From: Coleofasciculus sp. FACHB-T130
Lineage (GTDB): Bacteria > Cyanobacteriota > Cyanobacteriia > Cyanobacteriales > FACHB-T130
NCBI RefSeq assembly: GCF_014695375.1
Contig: NZ_JACJOG010000053.1
Span: 274,708-338,707 of the forward strand
Length of the DNA stretch: 64,000 bases
Reading direction: 5' to 3'
Made by a program: the position numbers and the translations under genes. Under the pieces are notes generated by a model, which was not told the DNA's origin, made no database searches, and saw only the letters and a program-made list of their open reading frames with translations. Positions 56,221-64,000 of this stretch are shown one piece after another. The number at the start of each line of letters is the position of its first letter. The first letter of the stretch is position 1.

Positions 56221-56360
56221 GGTGAGCAGATTCTAAGTGTCATCGCACTTAGTCTTTTTTGAATGAGTCTTTTTTGACAATGGTGATGACACCAACTATC
56301 AAGTTTCATGTCATCACCCCCTCAACTGTTTTCAACCCAATTACAGGAGCTATTTCAACG

Positions 56361-56663
56361 ATGTTTGGACAAACTGCACTTGGGAGCGGTACTTTGGGTG
56401 ACGCTGCCAATCGGGTATTTCGCTACGAAGTCGAAGGTTTACGTCAGACTTACGAATCTGACAAACTCAGCTATCCCATTCGCCGTAGTGGCAGTTTCTA
56501 TATCACAGTGCCCTACAGCCGCATGAATGAAGAAATGCAGCGGATTAACCGCATGGGTGGCAGAATCGTCAACATTCAGCCCTTAACTCTGGATGGAGAC
56601 AGCGAAGCTAAAAGCCAAGCGACAACAGCCCATCAAAATCATGACGCTGAAGGCAAGCGCTAA
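56361..56663 (+). CDS. cpcD: Phycobilisome rod capping linker
   Basis: ATG 56361 (MFGQTALGSGTL) has an AGGAG site 10 bases upstream, and the frame before it is not linker-like. The 100-residue protein is a single CpcD domain (VFRYEVEGLRQTYESDKLSYPIRRSGSFYITVPYSRMNEEMQRINRMGGRIVNI) with a short charged tail. It caps the distal end of the rod and limits its length. It lies between cpcC and cpcE in the usual order. Confidence 0.95.
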   Translation: MFGQTALGSGTLGDAANRVFRYEVEGLRQTYESDKLSYPIRRSGSFYITVPYSRMNEEMQRINRMGGRIVNIQPLTLDGDSEAKSQATTAHQNHDAEGKR

Positions 56664-56731
56664 GCCGATTCAGCTTACCCAGAAAGCCCATTCAGCCATG
56701 TTCGTAAAAGCCAAGTCATTGCACTCCTACG

Positions 56732-57604
56732 ATGCGATCGCCTAATCCCGATCGATATTCTGAATCAGACTCACCGTCCGGAAATTCACCGGGTAGCGAA
56801 CCGCTAACGGTGGAGCGGGCAATTGCCAATCTCCGCCATGAAGATTTAAGTCTCCGCTACTATGCTGCCTGGTGGCTGGGTAAATTCCGCGTGCGCGAGT
56901 CTGCTGCTGTAGAAGCTCTGATTACAGCTTTGGAGGATGAATCGGATCGGACAGAGCTAGGTGGATACCCCCTCCGTCGCAATGCCGCACGAGCGCTAGG
57001 GAAACTAAGCGATCGCCGAGCCGTTCCAGGGCTGATTCGTTGTTTGCGCTGCTCCGACTTCTATGTTCGAGAAGCCGCAGCTCAGTCTTTGGGAATGCTG
57101 GGCGATCGCACCTGCATTCCGGAACTGATGCAACTGCTAGAAGGGGGTGTGGCAGCCGCTCTGCCAGTACCAGGGCGACCCCATCTGACACAACCCTATG
57201 AAGCAGTGCTGGAAGCCTTAGGAGCACTTCAAGCGGCGGAAGCAACTGCTCAGATTCAACCGTTTCTGGAGCATCCTGTCGCGCGGGTGCAATATGCAGC
57301 AGCGCGGGCAATGTACCAGTTAACGGAAGATTCCGTTTATGGGGAACGCTTGGTTCAAGCATTGGAAGGCAGCGATCTGCAACTGCGCCGCATCGTATTA
57401 TCAGACTTGGGTGCGATTGGTTATCTGCCAGCAGCGGAAGCGATCGCCAGTGCTGCCACCGAAAATAGCTTCAAACTCATTGCCCTCAAAGGGCTGCTGG
57501 AACACGTACAGGCACGAGCGATCGCGTCTTTACACCCAGATGAACCGAATTCGCTATCTGCTGACGCCATCAGGGTGATGACCCTGATGGATGCTTTGTT
57601 ATAG
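56732..57604 (+). CDS. cpcE: Phycocyanin alpha bilin lyase, CpcE subunit
   Basis: The 290-residue protein is made of HEAT-like repeats (NLRHEDLSLRYYAAWWLGKFRVRESAAVEALITAL; GYPLRRNAARALGKLSDRRAVPGLIRCL; DFYVREAAAQSLGMLGDRTCIPELMQLL). With CpcF it forms the heterodimeric lyase that attaches phycocyanobilin to Cys84 of CpcA. The start ATG overlaps a HIP1-type ATGCGATCGCC. cpcF follows after 247 bp that hold a double hairpin, an unusually long gap for this pair. Confidence 0.94.
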   Translation: MRSPNPDRYSESDSPSGNSPGSEPLTVERAIANLRHEDLSLRYYAAWWLGKFRVRESAAVEALITALEDESDRTELGGYPLRRNAARALGKLSDRRAVPGLIRCLRCSDFYVREAAAQSLGMLGDRTCIPELMQLLEGGVAAALPVPGRPHLTQPYEAVLEALGALQAAEATAQIQPFLEHPVARVQYAAARAMYQLTEDSVYGERLVQALEGSDLQLRRIVLSDLGAIGYLPAAEAIASAATENSFKLIALKGLLEHVQARAIASLHPDEPNSLSADAIRVMTLMDALL

Positions 57605-57707
57605 TCAATTGTCGTTTTCTAATGGCTAATCGCAAGTAGCAAATGGCAATTAACAACTAGCAATCAGTAAGTAGCTAGACATAACTTAAACAGCACGTAG
57701 CCTATAG

Positions 57708-57762
57708 GTAGGGTGGGCACTGCCCACCCATTGCACGGCACGGGTGGCAGTGCCCACCCTAC
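57708..57762 (+). repeat. Nested palindromic repeat between cpcE and cpcF
   Basis: The left half (57708-57729, GTAGGGTGGGCACTGCCCACCC) is itself a palindrome with a 1-base loop. The right half (57742-57762) is its reverse complement with one base missing. The whole can fold as one 21-bp stem or two smaller hairpins. The surrounding DNA is full of short AGCAATTAGCA-like units. Confidence 0.85.
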
Positions 57763-57851
57763 TGCTTCGTTTATTTATGCTCAGCTACTTAACAAATGGC
57801 AATTGACAATTCGCAATTCGCCATTGACCACCGAGCGCCGATGATGGACTA

Positions 57852-58475
57852 ATGACTGATTCGCCCCAAGAACTGATTCGTGCCATTGAACAGGCAGATT
57901 CCCCCGGACGTTTGGTGGCGTCAGTCCGAGCCTTAGCTGCCGCCCGTCTAGAAGTTGGGATTCCTACCCTGATCGCCGTCTTAGGTTATAACAACCCAGG
58001 AGCGGCAGTAGCAGCAGTAGACGGGCTGATTCAGTTAGGGGAAATCGCCGTACAACCCTTGCTGGAAAAACTGGACGCCTATGACTACGGTGCCAGGGCT
58101 TATGCGATTCGTGCCCTAGCCGGAATCGCCGACCCCCGCGCTTTAGACATCTTAGTAGAGGCAGCAGTCACCGACTTCGCGCCCAGCGTTCGCCGCGCTG
58201 CTGCGAAAGGGCTGGGAAACCTCCGGTGGAACACGTTGAATGCCCAACAGATTCAAAGCGCGATCGCTAGGGCATTAGAAACCCTGCTGCTCATTTCTCA
58301 AGACCAGGACTGGGCGATTCGCTACGCCGCTGTCGTCGGCTTGCAAGCACTCTCCACTCAGTTGGAAGTCCGCCCGTCCATCCAAAAGCGATTAGCGGAA
58401 ATGGCTTTAGATAATGACCCAGCAGTTCGTGCCAGAGTTCAGCTGGCTCACCAGTCATTAGTGATGAGTCCTTAG
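57852..58475 (+). CDS. cpcF: Phycocyanin alpha bilin lyase, CpcF subunit
   Basis: The 207-residue protein is a series of HEAT-like repeats (ASVRALAAARLEVGIPTLIAVLGYNNPGAAVAAVDGLIQLG; YDYGARAYAIRALAGIADPRALDILVEAAV; SVRRAAAKGLGNLRW). It is the partner of CpcE in the alpha-phycocyanobilin lyase, and is shorter, as usual. The ribosome site before ATG 57852 is weak. Its last codons form one arm of a hairpin with the cpcG1 leader. Confidence 0.93.
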   Translation: MTDSPQELIRAIEQADSPGRLVASVRALAAARLEVGIPTLIAVLGYNNPGAAVAAVDGLIQLGEIAVQPLLEKLDAYDYGARAYAIRALAGIADPRALDILVEAAVTDFAPSVRRAAAKGLGNLRWNTLNAQQIQSAIARALETLLLISQDQDWAIRYAAVVGLQALSTQLEVRPSIQKRLAEMALDNDPAVRARVQLAHQSLVMSP

Positions 58476-58515
58476 CAAAGGCCCATTCGTCTTTTATTCA
58501 TGGACTCATCACTAA
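58458..58515 (+). promoter_or_regulatory. 14-bp hairpin over the cpcF stop codon
   Basis: The perfect inverted repeat TTAGTGATGAGTCC (58458-58471) and GGACTCATCACTAA (58502-58515) has a 30-base loop that contains the cpcF stop codon. It is followed by three CTAACAA heptamers ending just before cpcG1. It could block 3' decay, be a processing site, or partly terminate. Without a T-run the last is least likely. Confidence 0.6.
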
Positions 58516-58547
58516 CAGCTAACAACTAACAACTAACAACAAAAAAT

Positions 58548-59381
58548 ATGCCAATTCCACTTCTTGAAATTACACCAACCACGCAGAATCAGCGTGTAGA
58601 AGGGTACGAAGTACCTGATGAGGACGACGCACAGATTTATCGATTGACAGATGCAACCTCAGACACGGCAATTAATGACTTGATCTGGGCTGCCTACCGG
58701 CAAATCATCAGCGAACATTTAATTTTAGAAAGCTACCGCCAACCTTTTCTAGAATCTCAACTGCGGAATCGAGCCATATCCGTGCGCGAGTTTATTCGAG
58801 GATTGGGCAAGTCCGATGTTTATCGGCAGTTGGTGGCAGACACGAACTCCAACTACCGCTTAGTTGACATCACTTTCAAGCGGTTTCTGGGACGCGCTAC
58901 CTATGGCAAAGACGAGCAAATTGCTTGGTCAATTGTAATTGCTTCCAAGGGATTGCATGGCTTTATCGATGCCGTTGTTGATAGCGAAGAATACCGCCAG
59001 AACTTCGGCGATGAGATTGTACCTTATCAGCGCCGCCGGTTTAACGAGCGACCCTTTAACTTGGTCAACCCCCGGTACAGTGATTACTGGCGCGGTCGCA
59101 TGATGGGTCTAGATACTCGGAGTTACTTCCAAGTGGGGGGTCAAAACGCAACGGGTAAAACCTCGGTTCGTCAAGCAATTCCAAACAACTTCTTGGAAAT
59201 GGCTCGGAGTATTGCCCCTAGCGAAGTCAACTACCAGCGCACCAGAGATCGGGTACTCTCTCAAATTAAAAACATGGAGATTCCCGACACGAGGAGCAAA
59301 GCTGCCAACTTGCAACCTGCTGTAGGTCGCACCGACGTAGCCCTTCCTTACCGCTACCTTTATCCAACGCCCAAAGCCTAA
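58548..59381 (+). CDS. cpcG1: Phycobilisome rod-core linker CpcG (first of three)
   Basis: The 277-residue protein has the PBS_linker_poly domain (about 25-180) with the rod-core pattern [44 protein letters not shown] and FLGRATYGKDEQIAWSIVIASKGLHGFIDAVVDSEEYRQNFGDEIVPYQRRRF. The C-terminal part is charged and soluble, with no hydrophobic helix, so it is a conventional CpcG that joins rods to the allophycocyanin core. The leader carries CTAACAA heptamers instead of a clear ribosome site. The number is by position. Confidence 0.93.
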   Translation: MPIPLLEITPTTQNQRVEGYEVPDEDDAQIYRLTDATSDTAINDLIWAAYRQIISEHLILESYRQPFLESQLRNRAISVREFIRGLGKSDVYRQLVADTNSNYRLVDITFKRFLGRATYGKDEQIAWSIVIASKGLHGFIDAVVDSEEYRQNFGDEIVPYQRRRFNERPFNLVNPRYSDYWRGRMMGLDTRSYFQVGGQNATGKTSVRQAIPNNFLEMARSIAPSEVNYQRTRDRVLSQIKNMEIPDTRSKAANLQPAVGRTDVALPYRYLYPTPKA

Positions 59382-59452
59382 AGGCTAATAGCTAATTGTT
59401 CATGGTTCATGGCAATTAGCAATCCAACAAGATAGGAACTAACAATTTACCT

Positions 59453-60199
59453 ATGTCAATCCCTTTGCTTTCATACAAACCCAGTTCGCAGAACCAGCGA
59501 GTATCGGGTTACGAAGTGCCGAACGAAGATACTCCCCGGAGTTATCGCCTTGAAAACTGCATTGACAATAGCGACCTTGAAGAATTAATCTGGGCAGCCT
59601 ACCGTCAGGTTTTCAGCGAACACGAAATCCTCAATTCTTTTCGTCAAGTTGACCTAGAATCTCAAGTGAAGAACCGCGCCATTACTGTGCGCGACTTCAT
59701 CCGAGGTTTGGCGAAGACTGAGGGATTTTACCGCTTGGTTGTTGAGAAAAACTCCAACTATCGAGTCGTCGAAGTTTGCCTCAAACGGATCTTGGGCAGG
59801 GCACCCTACAACAAAGACGAAGAAATCGCCTGGTCAATTAAGATTGCCACTAAGGGACTGAGCGGCTTCATTGATGCCCTAGTCGATAGTGAGGAGTATC
59901 AGTCTAACTTTGGCGACAGTACGGTGCCTTATCAGCGTCGTCGCTACAAAGATCGACCCTTTAACTTGGTGACGCCTAGCTACGCCGATTACTGGCGCGA
60001 TAAGGAAGAAAGTGCACGCTACAAATGGGGCAATGTGCAAAACTTCTTGGATATGGCACGGGCAATCAACCCGAAAGCTGTCACCAATACTGTTACCGTT
60101 AACACGGCTAACATCAAAATTCCCGACATGACACGGGATAATACAGCGCAAGAGACACGAGTCTCGATTAACTCGCAAGTAAGTTTTCCTCTCCGGTAG
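59453..60199 (+). CDS. cpcG2: Phycobilisome rod-core linker CpcG (second of three)
   Basis: The 248-residue paralogue has the same linker domain ([82 protein letters not shown]). Its C-terminal tail is Asn/Thr-rich (ITVNTANIKIPDMTRDNTAQ-like) and not hydrophobic. It differs from the others mainly after residue 180. Different CpcG copies probably attach rods to different faces of the core. The number here means position only and does not imply the membrane-bound CpcG2 (CpcL) of Synechocystis. Confidence 0.92.
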   Translation: MSIPLLSYKPSSQNQRVSGYEVPNEDTPRSYRLENCIDNSDLEELIWAAYRQVFSEHEILNSFRQVDLESQVKNRAITVRDFIRGLAKTEGFYRLVVEKNSNYRVVEVCLKRILGRAPYNKDEEIAWSIKIATKGLSGFIDALVDSEEYQSNFGDSTVPYQRRRYKDRPFNLVTPSYADYWRDKEESARYKWGNVQNFLDMARAINPKAVTNTVTVNTANIKIPDMTRDNTAQETRVSINSQVSFPLR

Positions 60200-60279
60200 C
60201 ACGGGGATTCCATCGACCAGAGGATACCCCGATGCTGGAAAATAGGAAGTCTCAACCACTTTATAAGGGAGATTTTTAA

Positions 60280-61041
60280 ATGGCACTGCCATTACTTGAA
60301 TACAAACCAACCACCCAAAACCAACGAGTTAAGAGCTTTGGAAAAGCGGATCTTAACGAAGATACCCCATACATCTATCGCGTGGAAGATGCCAATTCAC
60401 CGATAGAAATGGAGCAGCTGATTTGGGCGGCTTATCGCCAAGTCTTCAGCGAGCATGAAATCCTCAGATTCAACCGTCAGATTACCCTAGAATCTCAGCT
60501 GAAAAATGCGACGATTACAGTAAGGGAATTTATTGCTGGTCTGGCGAAGTCAGAGGCATTTTACCGTGTGGTTGTCTCGGTCAATAACAACTATCGCCTT
60601 GTAAACATTTGTCTCAAGCGTTTTTTAGGTCGGGAGCCTTACAACAAAGCCGAAGAAATCGCTTGGTCGATTAAAATTGCCACTTTGGGCTTCAGCGGTT
60701 TTGTTGATGCCTTGGTGAACAGCGAAGAATATACCGACAACTTTGGGGACTTCACCGTACCCTACCAGCGCAAGCGGATGGAACAGCGTCCTTTTAACCT
60801 GGTGACGCCTCGCTATGGCGAAGACTTCCGCGAAAGTGCTGGCACAGTCAAGACCGATTGGCGCTTCACTGTGGAGAAGTTCTACAGCCGCAAGAACCAA
60901 GAACGGCAACTTCCCGAAGGCGATCCCCGCCGGTTCCGCGAGGTTGCGGCGTCGCTCAGTACCAAGCGCAACTACCCACAACGGGTCTCTGCGTTTGACA
61001 TTGACTACCTCAGCCGAGTGCCCGTGCGTGGCAACCGCTAA
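60280..61041 (+). CDS. cpcG3: Phycobilisome rod-core linker CpcG (third of three)
   Basis: The 253-residue paralogue has an AGGGAGA ribosome site. Its linker domain is [45 protein letters not shown] and [53 protein letters not shown]. The C-terminal region is basic ([23 protein letters not shown]) and lacks a membrane helix, so it too is of the core-binding type. It closes the operon; no terminator-like T-run follows within 100 bp. Confidence 0.92.
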   Translation: MALPLLEYKPTTQNQRVKSFGKADLNEDTPYIYRVEDANSPIEMEQLIWAAYRQVFSEHEILRFNRQITLESQLKNATITVREFIAGLAKSEAFYRVVVSVNNNYRLVNICLKRFLGREPYNKAEEIAWSIKIATLGFSGFVDALVNSEEYTDNFGDFTVPYQRKRMEQRPFNLVTPRYGEDFRESAGTVKTDWRFTVEKFYSRKNQERQLPEGDPRRFREVAASLSTKRNYPQRVSAFDIDYLSRVPVRGNR

Positions 61042-61235
61042 GGGATAAAGTGCTAGTTTCCTAGACTGCTTGCACTTCTGATAAAACTAAACTGTGGCTC
61101 TGATTCCTGCTCTCAATACAGCTAGATAATGTCCTATAAAGACATCTAGTCGTTAGAGTGAGCGGTCATCAGAGCCACAAACTTTTTGGGTGCATACGGC
61201 ATAGGCGATCGCCTACTCACACCTCATCTGGATTA

Positions 61236-62203
61236 ACGTGAGTTCGGGTTAAATAGACTCAGGCAAAAAGGCATCGGGTAGGAGGGACGGTTTCTTGGGC
61301 TGGTGGCAGTAGGCAATCAACCCGCAGACCAAGTTGACTCTTCAGTTGACCGGCGAACGGTGACGAGAATGCTCAATCTGAGAAATGTTCTTCAACTGGT
61401 CAATTACCGATTCAATGATGGCTCGTCGCCGCAGGAGCAGCTTATCTGCCAAGCTCATCAAGCGGTTTTTCATGTTCCGTTTGAGCTTGGTCACCAGGTG
61501 AATGCTCCAGTCTTGCCATAGCTGAAGGGCGAGTTTTTGGGAGACATCACCCCGGTCACCAAACACCTTACCAAAGAGCTGTTGCAGCAATTGGGGGACA
61601 GGCTGACGGTCATCCACATTGCCCGGAGTGAGGAGCGCGTTAAGCAACTCCCCATGCTCGTTGACCACTAGGTGCAGCTTAAACCCAAAGAACCAGTCCA
61701 CCGATGTTTTGCCCCTCGCGGCTAGGGACTTGAACACTTTGTGGGAGGCGATGCGACGGTTGTGGCAGACCTTGATGCTGGTCGAATCGATAAAGCTGAT
61801 GCTCGTACAGTTGCCTTCTTCAGTGGCGCAGGTAGGCGCACAGTGGAATCAGGGTGGAGGGCATCCATTCCACGAAGCGTTGGTAGCTGACTAATTGAGG
61901 AAAGGCATTGCGCCAGTAACGACAGACAAACTGGGTATAGAACCACTTGAAATTGCGATACGCCGATTGATGGAAGGCAACCAAGATCGTCATGATCTCG
62001 CTTAAACTCAAACTGCGGGAGCGGGAACGACGCTGTAACCCTTCACCCAACAGGCGTTGTTGCCACTGCGGTTCAAACCATCGGCAAAAATCATCGACAT
62101 GGCAAAACAAGGCTTCTAGACTAAGCATAGGGTGGTCAGATGGGTTGAGAATTAGGTACTTTCAACTGTATCTGTTCCACCCTTCCTTATCCCGAACTCA
62201 CGT
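61236..62203 (-). mobile_element. IS982-family insertion sequence (968 bp)
   Basis: Ends: 13-bp perfect terminal inverted repeats ACGTGAGTTCGGG (61236-61248) and CCCGAACTCACGT (62191-62203). A 7-bp target duplication TGGATTA flanks it at 61229-61235 and 62204-62210. Inside, the transposase frame has the IS982 catalytic motif region FIDSTSIKVCHNRRI. The transposase is disrupted, so the copy is probably inactive but could be mobilised in trans. Confidence 0.93.
61249..62128 (-). pseudogene. IS982 transposase, frameshifted and prematurely stopped
   Basis: The first part (from ATG 62128, [22 protein letters not shown]) ends by frameshift near 61822. The next frame continues [20 protein letters not shown] and DWFFGFKLHLVVNEHGELL, with the DDE-type Asp in IDST and the later GDRG and IESVIDQLK motif. 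It stops at TGA 61342 after HRSPVN, yet the reading continues in frame as RVNLVCGLIAYCHQPKKPSL to TAA at 61249. Two lesions, so not functional. Confidence 0.88.
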
Positions 62204-62272
62204 TGGATTAATCCCCATTGAGCGCAATCTCTCTGCTAATTGCTCTGCTCTAGCTTGAGCCGATTCTTTCTG

Positions 62273-62719
62273 TTATTGCTGGTTGCTAAGGCGTAGTATC
62301 TCTCGCACTTCTACTAAAATTTGCCCCAACATATTCTTGCCACTACCATCAGCACCGCAACCCCAATAATAATCACCAGGTGCATTTTCAACAATTAACT
62401 CATCGCCTGTAGAAAGTAATTCTTCGCGAATGTCGGCATGAGTCTCAAATTTGCGTAGCACGGCTTTTCGCATAATGTCATCTTTTACCTGTTCCCAATC
62501 GGGACGCAGGGGCCGCGATCGCTCTCGTCCCATTCTCGCCGCATCCTTCGGTGTCTTTACCTGGCGAATTTGGTCAGCGTGAGGCGTTCCAACAAACTTT
62601 TGCGCTTGAAAATAATGTTCGCTGGTAGGCCAATAAAACCCATCTAATTCAAAGCCGTGAGGCGAAAAATTAGAGAAACAACTATATTTTTCGCGGGTAC
62701 TGTAAAAGTAAATAGTCAT
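62273..62719 (-). CDS. NADAR family protein (YbiA-like)
   Basis: The 148-residue protein has the NADAR fold signature: MTIYFYSTREKYSCFSNFSPHGFELDGFYWPTSEHYFQAQKF, then RERSRPLRPDWEQVKDDIMRKAVLRKF and APGDYYWGCGADGSGKNMLGQIL with the conserved Glu, Trp and Gly residues. Related proteins remove ADP-ribose from guanine or act as N-glycosidases on riboflavin-pathway intermediates, and some stand beside toxin or defence systems. No toxin partner is visible here; the neighbours are the IS relic and a haem sensor. The enzyme is complete. Confidence 0.9.
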   Translation of the reverse strand: MTIYFYSTREKYSCFSNFSPHGFELDGFYWPTSEHYFQAQKFVGTPHADQIRQVKTPKDAARMGRERSRPLRPDWEQVKDDIMRKAVLRKFETHADIREELLSTGDELIVENAPGDYYWGCGADGSGKNMLGQILVEVREILRLSNQQ

Positions 62720-62790
62720 CGGAAAAAGTGTAAATTTTAGCTGAGTAAAGACTAAATGCTAAGCTGCTACACAAGATAGGAAATTTAAAT

Positions 62791-63852
62791 TTATGTATCG
62801 GATTCTTTGGATCTTTTCCTTAGATGTTTAGCCTTTTTCTGCAATTCCTGAAAATAGTCCGACTCTGTAATTTCAGCTACCTGACGCGCTGCTTTGGCTT
62901 CATCAATCTCGATCCGGAGTTCCTGTAACTGTTGTTTCAGGCGTTGTTCGCGGGCGTAAATTTCACGCGCCATGCTCTCGAAAACCCGCCCCATCTGTCC
63001 CAATTCATCGGCACGACGGGCAACATCTTTTAAACTTTCTAAATCGAATTCCTCAACTTTATCGGAAGTTGTACCAGCAGTAATTTTTTGAGCCAGCTTA
63101 GCCATGAGTTTAACTGGCTGAACAACAGTTTGTTTTAATAAGTAATTAATTATAAGCACGGCAAAAGTAAAAATGCCGAGAAAAATTCCGATAATTAGGA
63201 AAAAAGAACGGTTGGCTCTCTCAAAAACTTGCTCGGCGGGGACATAGATGACTTGAGCACCAATAATTTCATTTAATTGCCAACCAAAACCGTTTTTACT
63301 GCCATAGGTTTTTATCAAATTCTTCGGCGCTGCGGCTGGAGTCGAATGGCAGCGGAGACAACTCTCTTGTTCAATCGCAATCGGTAAAGCTTTATAAAAT
63401 ACTTGCTTGCCAAATAAAGAGCGAAAACCTGAGATTTCTTTCGTTTCTGGTTCGTTGCGAAAGCGGGTTACAATTTTGTCTTCAAAGTTATCTGTTTTAT
63501 CTAGCAAATTTGTAGGATTCAGAGTAGCATCTTTGTAGAATAAATCTTTATATTCTCCTTTCTGACGTAAACCTTCAAAAACTTCTCTTACAGAAAAGCT
63601 AGGAATTGTTTCAGGAATAAATTCTGGTTGAGCTTCTGCACTCTGCGCTAAGAGAGGACTAATCTGAGTATTTATATAGTCTCTCAGTGAGTTCATTGTC
63701 TCCATGAGAACTACACCTTTAGAGATAATTTCATTTTCGGCTCTGTGCTGAAGTGCCTTAGACAAAGCAATCCCACTAACAACAATCCCAAAGATAAAAA
63801 CTAGCGATAGAAGTAAGGTGAATTTGGTACCCAGCTTGAATTTATTCAACAT
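62791..63852 (-). CDS. Haem-binding (DUF3365/Tll0287-like) sensor with HAMP domain and no output domain
   Basis: The 353-residue protein has two membrane helices (about 12-32 and about 215-240) around a periplasmic sensor domain. That domain contains the c-type haem site CLRCH and SVREVFEGLRQKGEY, the DUF3365 pattern. A HAMP domain follows (VQPVKLMAKLAQKITAG to ADELGQMGRVFESMAREI), then a coiled coil to the end (REQRLKQQLQELRIEIDEAKAAR). There is no kinase, cyclase or methyl-accepting region. It may pass a redox signal to a separate partner through the coiled coil. Confidence 0.88.
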   Translation of the reverse strand: MLNKFKLGTKFTLLLSLVFIFGIVVSGIALSKALQHRAENEIISKGVVLMETMNSLRDYINTQISPLLAQSAEAQPEFIPETIPSFSVREVFEGLRQKGEYKDLFYKDATLNPTNLLDKTDNFEDKIVTRFRNEPETKEISGFRSLFGKQVFYKALPIAIEQESCLRCHSTPAAAPKNLIKTYGSKNGFGWQLNEIIGAQVIYVPAEQVFERANRSFFLIIGIFLGIFTFAVLIINYLLKQTVVQPVKLMAKLAQKITAGTTSDKVEEFDLESLKDVARRADELGQMGRVFESMAREIYAREQRLKQQLQELRIEIDEAKAARQVAEITESDYFQELQKKAKHLRKRSKESDT

Positions 63853-63959
63853 GATTATTTTCCTGTTGTATCACAATGAGCGCCCAGTATAGCAACCGCC
63901 AAGATAGTTAGGACGTAGAGTAGAGATCACCTGTTGTCCTGAAGTTATTCAAGCTGCTC

Positions 63960-64000
63960 ATGGCAAACCCCTATAGTTATGACCTGCGTCAGAAGGTGAT
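63960..64000 (+). CDS. Start of an IS630-type transposase, cut by window end
   Basis: ATG 63960 begins MANPYSYDLRQKV, the conserved start of the helix-turn-helix half of IS630-family transposases. Only 13 full codons are in view, so the call rests on this short match. The left end of the element probably lies in 63880-63959, but I cannot place it. Confidence 0.6.
   Translation, partial: MANPYSYDLRQKV

Larger units (their letters stand above)
61217..62272 (-). pseudogene. Tail of a Uma2-like gene interrupted by IS982
   Basis: The minus strand just after the NADAR stop reads on in frame as QKESAQARAEQLAERLRSM-GINP, then the IS begins at 62203. After the element (with one copy of TGGATTA removed) the frame continues DEV-stop at 61217. 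AERLRSMGINPDEV matches the C-terminal end typical of Uma2 (DUF820) proteins. No catalytic part of the gene exists here: upstream is the NADAR gene, so this is only a relic. Confidence 0.7.

Noticed and set aside
62273..62719. NADAR protein as part of a defence or toxin-antitoxin system
   Set aside because: No ADP-ribosyltransferase toxin or phage-defence partner is adjacent; the neighbours are an IS relic and a haem sensor.

Overview
The window is chromosomal DNA from a phycobilisome-bearing cyanobacterium. The evidence is a phycocyanin operon (cpcBACDEF followed by three cpcG genes), the cyanobacterial octamer GCGATCGC (HIP1) scattered throughout, a PCP-reductase-domain protein, a GUN4-domain kinase, a 'photosystem II S4' protein, a CYP120-like P450, and abundant heptanucleotide short tandem repeats. 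No phycoerythrocyanin genes lie beside cpc. The repeats and gene order fit a filamentous type, but I cannot name a genus.

Layout. Positions 1-7650 are one end of an exopolysaccharide locus: a flippase cut by the window edge, a phytanoyl-CoA-dioxygenase-like enzyme and a Wzy-type polymerase on the minus strand, diverging from a Wza-type export protein and a Wzc-type tyrosine kinase. Positions 7.8-18.4 kb carry housekeeping genes (alpha/beta hydrolase with DUF1400, SPFH protein, folP, tpiA, pentapeptide-repeat protein, GT4 glycosyltransferase, pnp). At 18.5-24.7 kb are a decayed GNAT acetyltransferase pseudogene and a SNF2 helicase/SWIM-protein pair; the helicase carries a 467-residue intein inside its Walker A motif. 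Positions 24.8-45.5 kb are mixed metabolism and membrane genes: potassium-channel-like protein, serA, prmA, siroheme genes cobA and cbiX, manganese catalase, GUN4 kinase, tRNA-His, ExbB/ExbD, lysC, P450 and a TetR regulator. Positions 45.7-53.6 kb hold a Uma2 protein, NDH-2, SDR, murG and rluD. Positions 53.6-61.0 kb are the cpc operon. The right end holds a decayed IS982 element inside the relic of a Uma2-type tail, a NADAR protein, a haem-binding HAMP protein and the first codons of an IS630-type transposase.

How the genes work together. The cpc genes encode the phycocyanin subunits (CpcB, CpcA), the rod linkers (CpcC, CpcD), the alpha-subunit bilin lyase (CpcE/F) and three rod-core linkers. 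Wza, Wzc, Wzy and the flippase form a Wzy-dependent polysaccharide route. CbiX and CobA are translationally coupled through an ATGA overlap and point to siroheme synthesis.

The strongest unusual theme is repeat DNA invading genes. Heptamer repeats bracket prmA, occupy the place of its Shine-Dalgarno sequence, form the last codons of cobA, and encode a linker inside LysC. A palindromic small repeat is translated inside CbiX. About 40 extra residues interrupt FolP. I found no CRISPR array, prophage or recognisable defence system, and I do not see a clearly novel multi-gene system.
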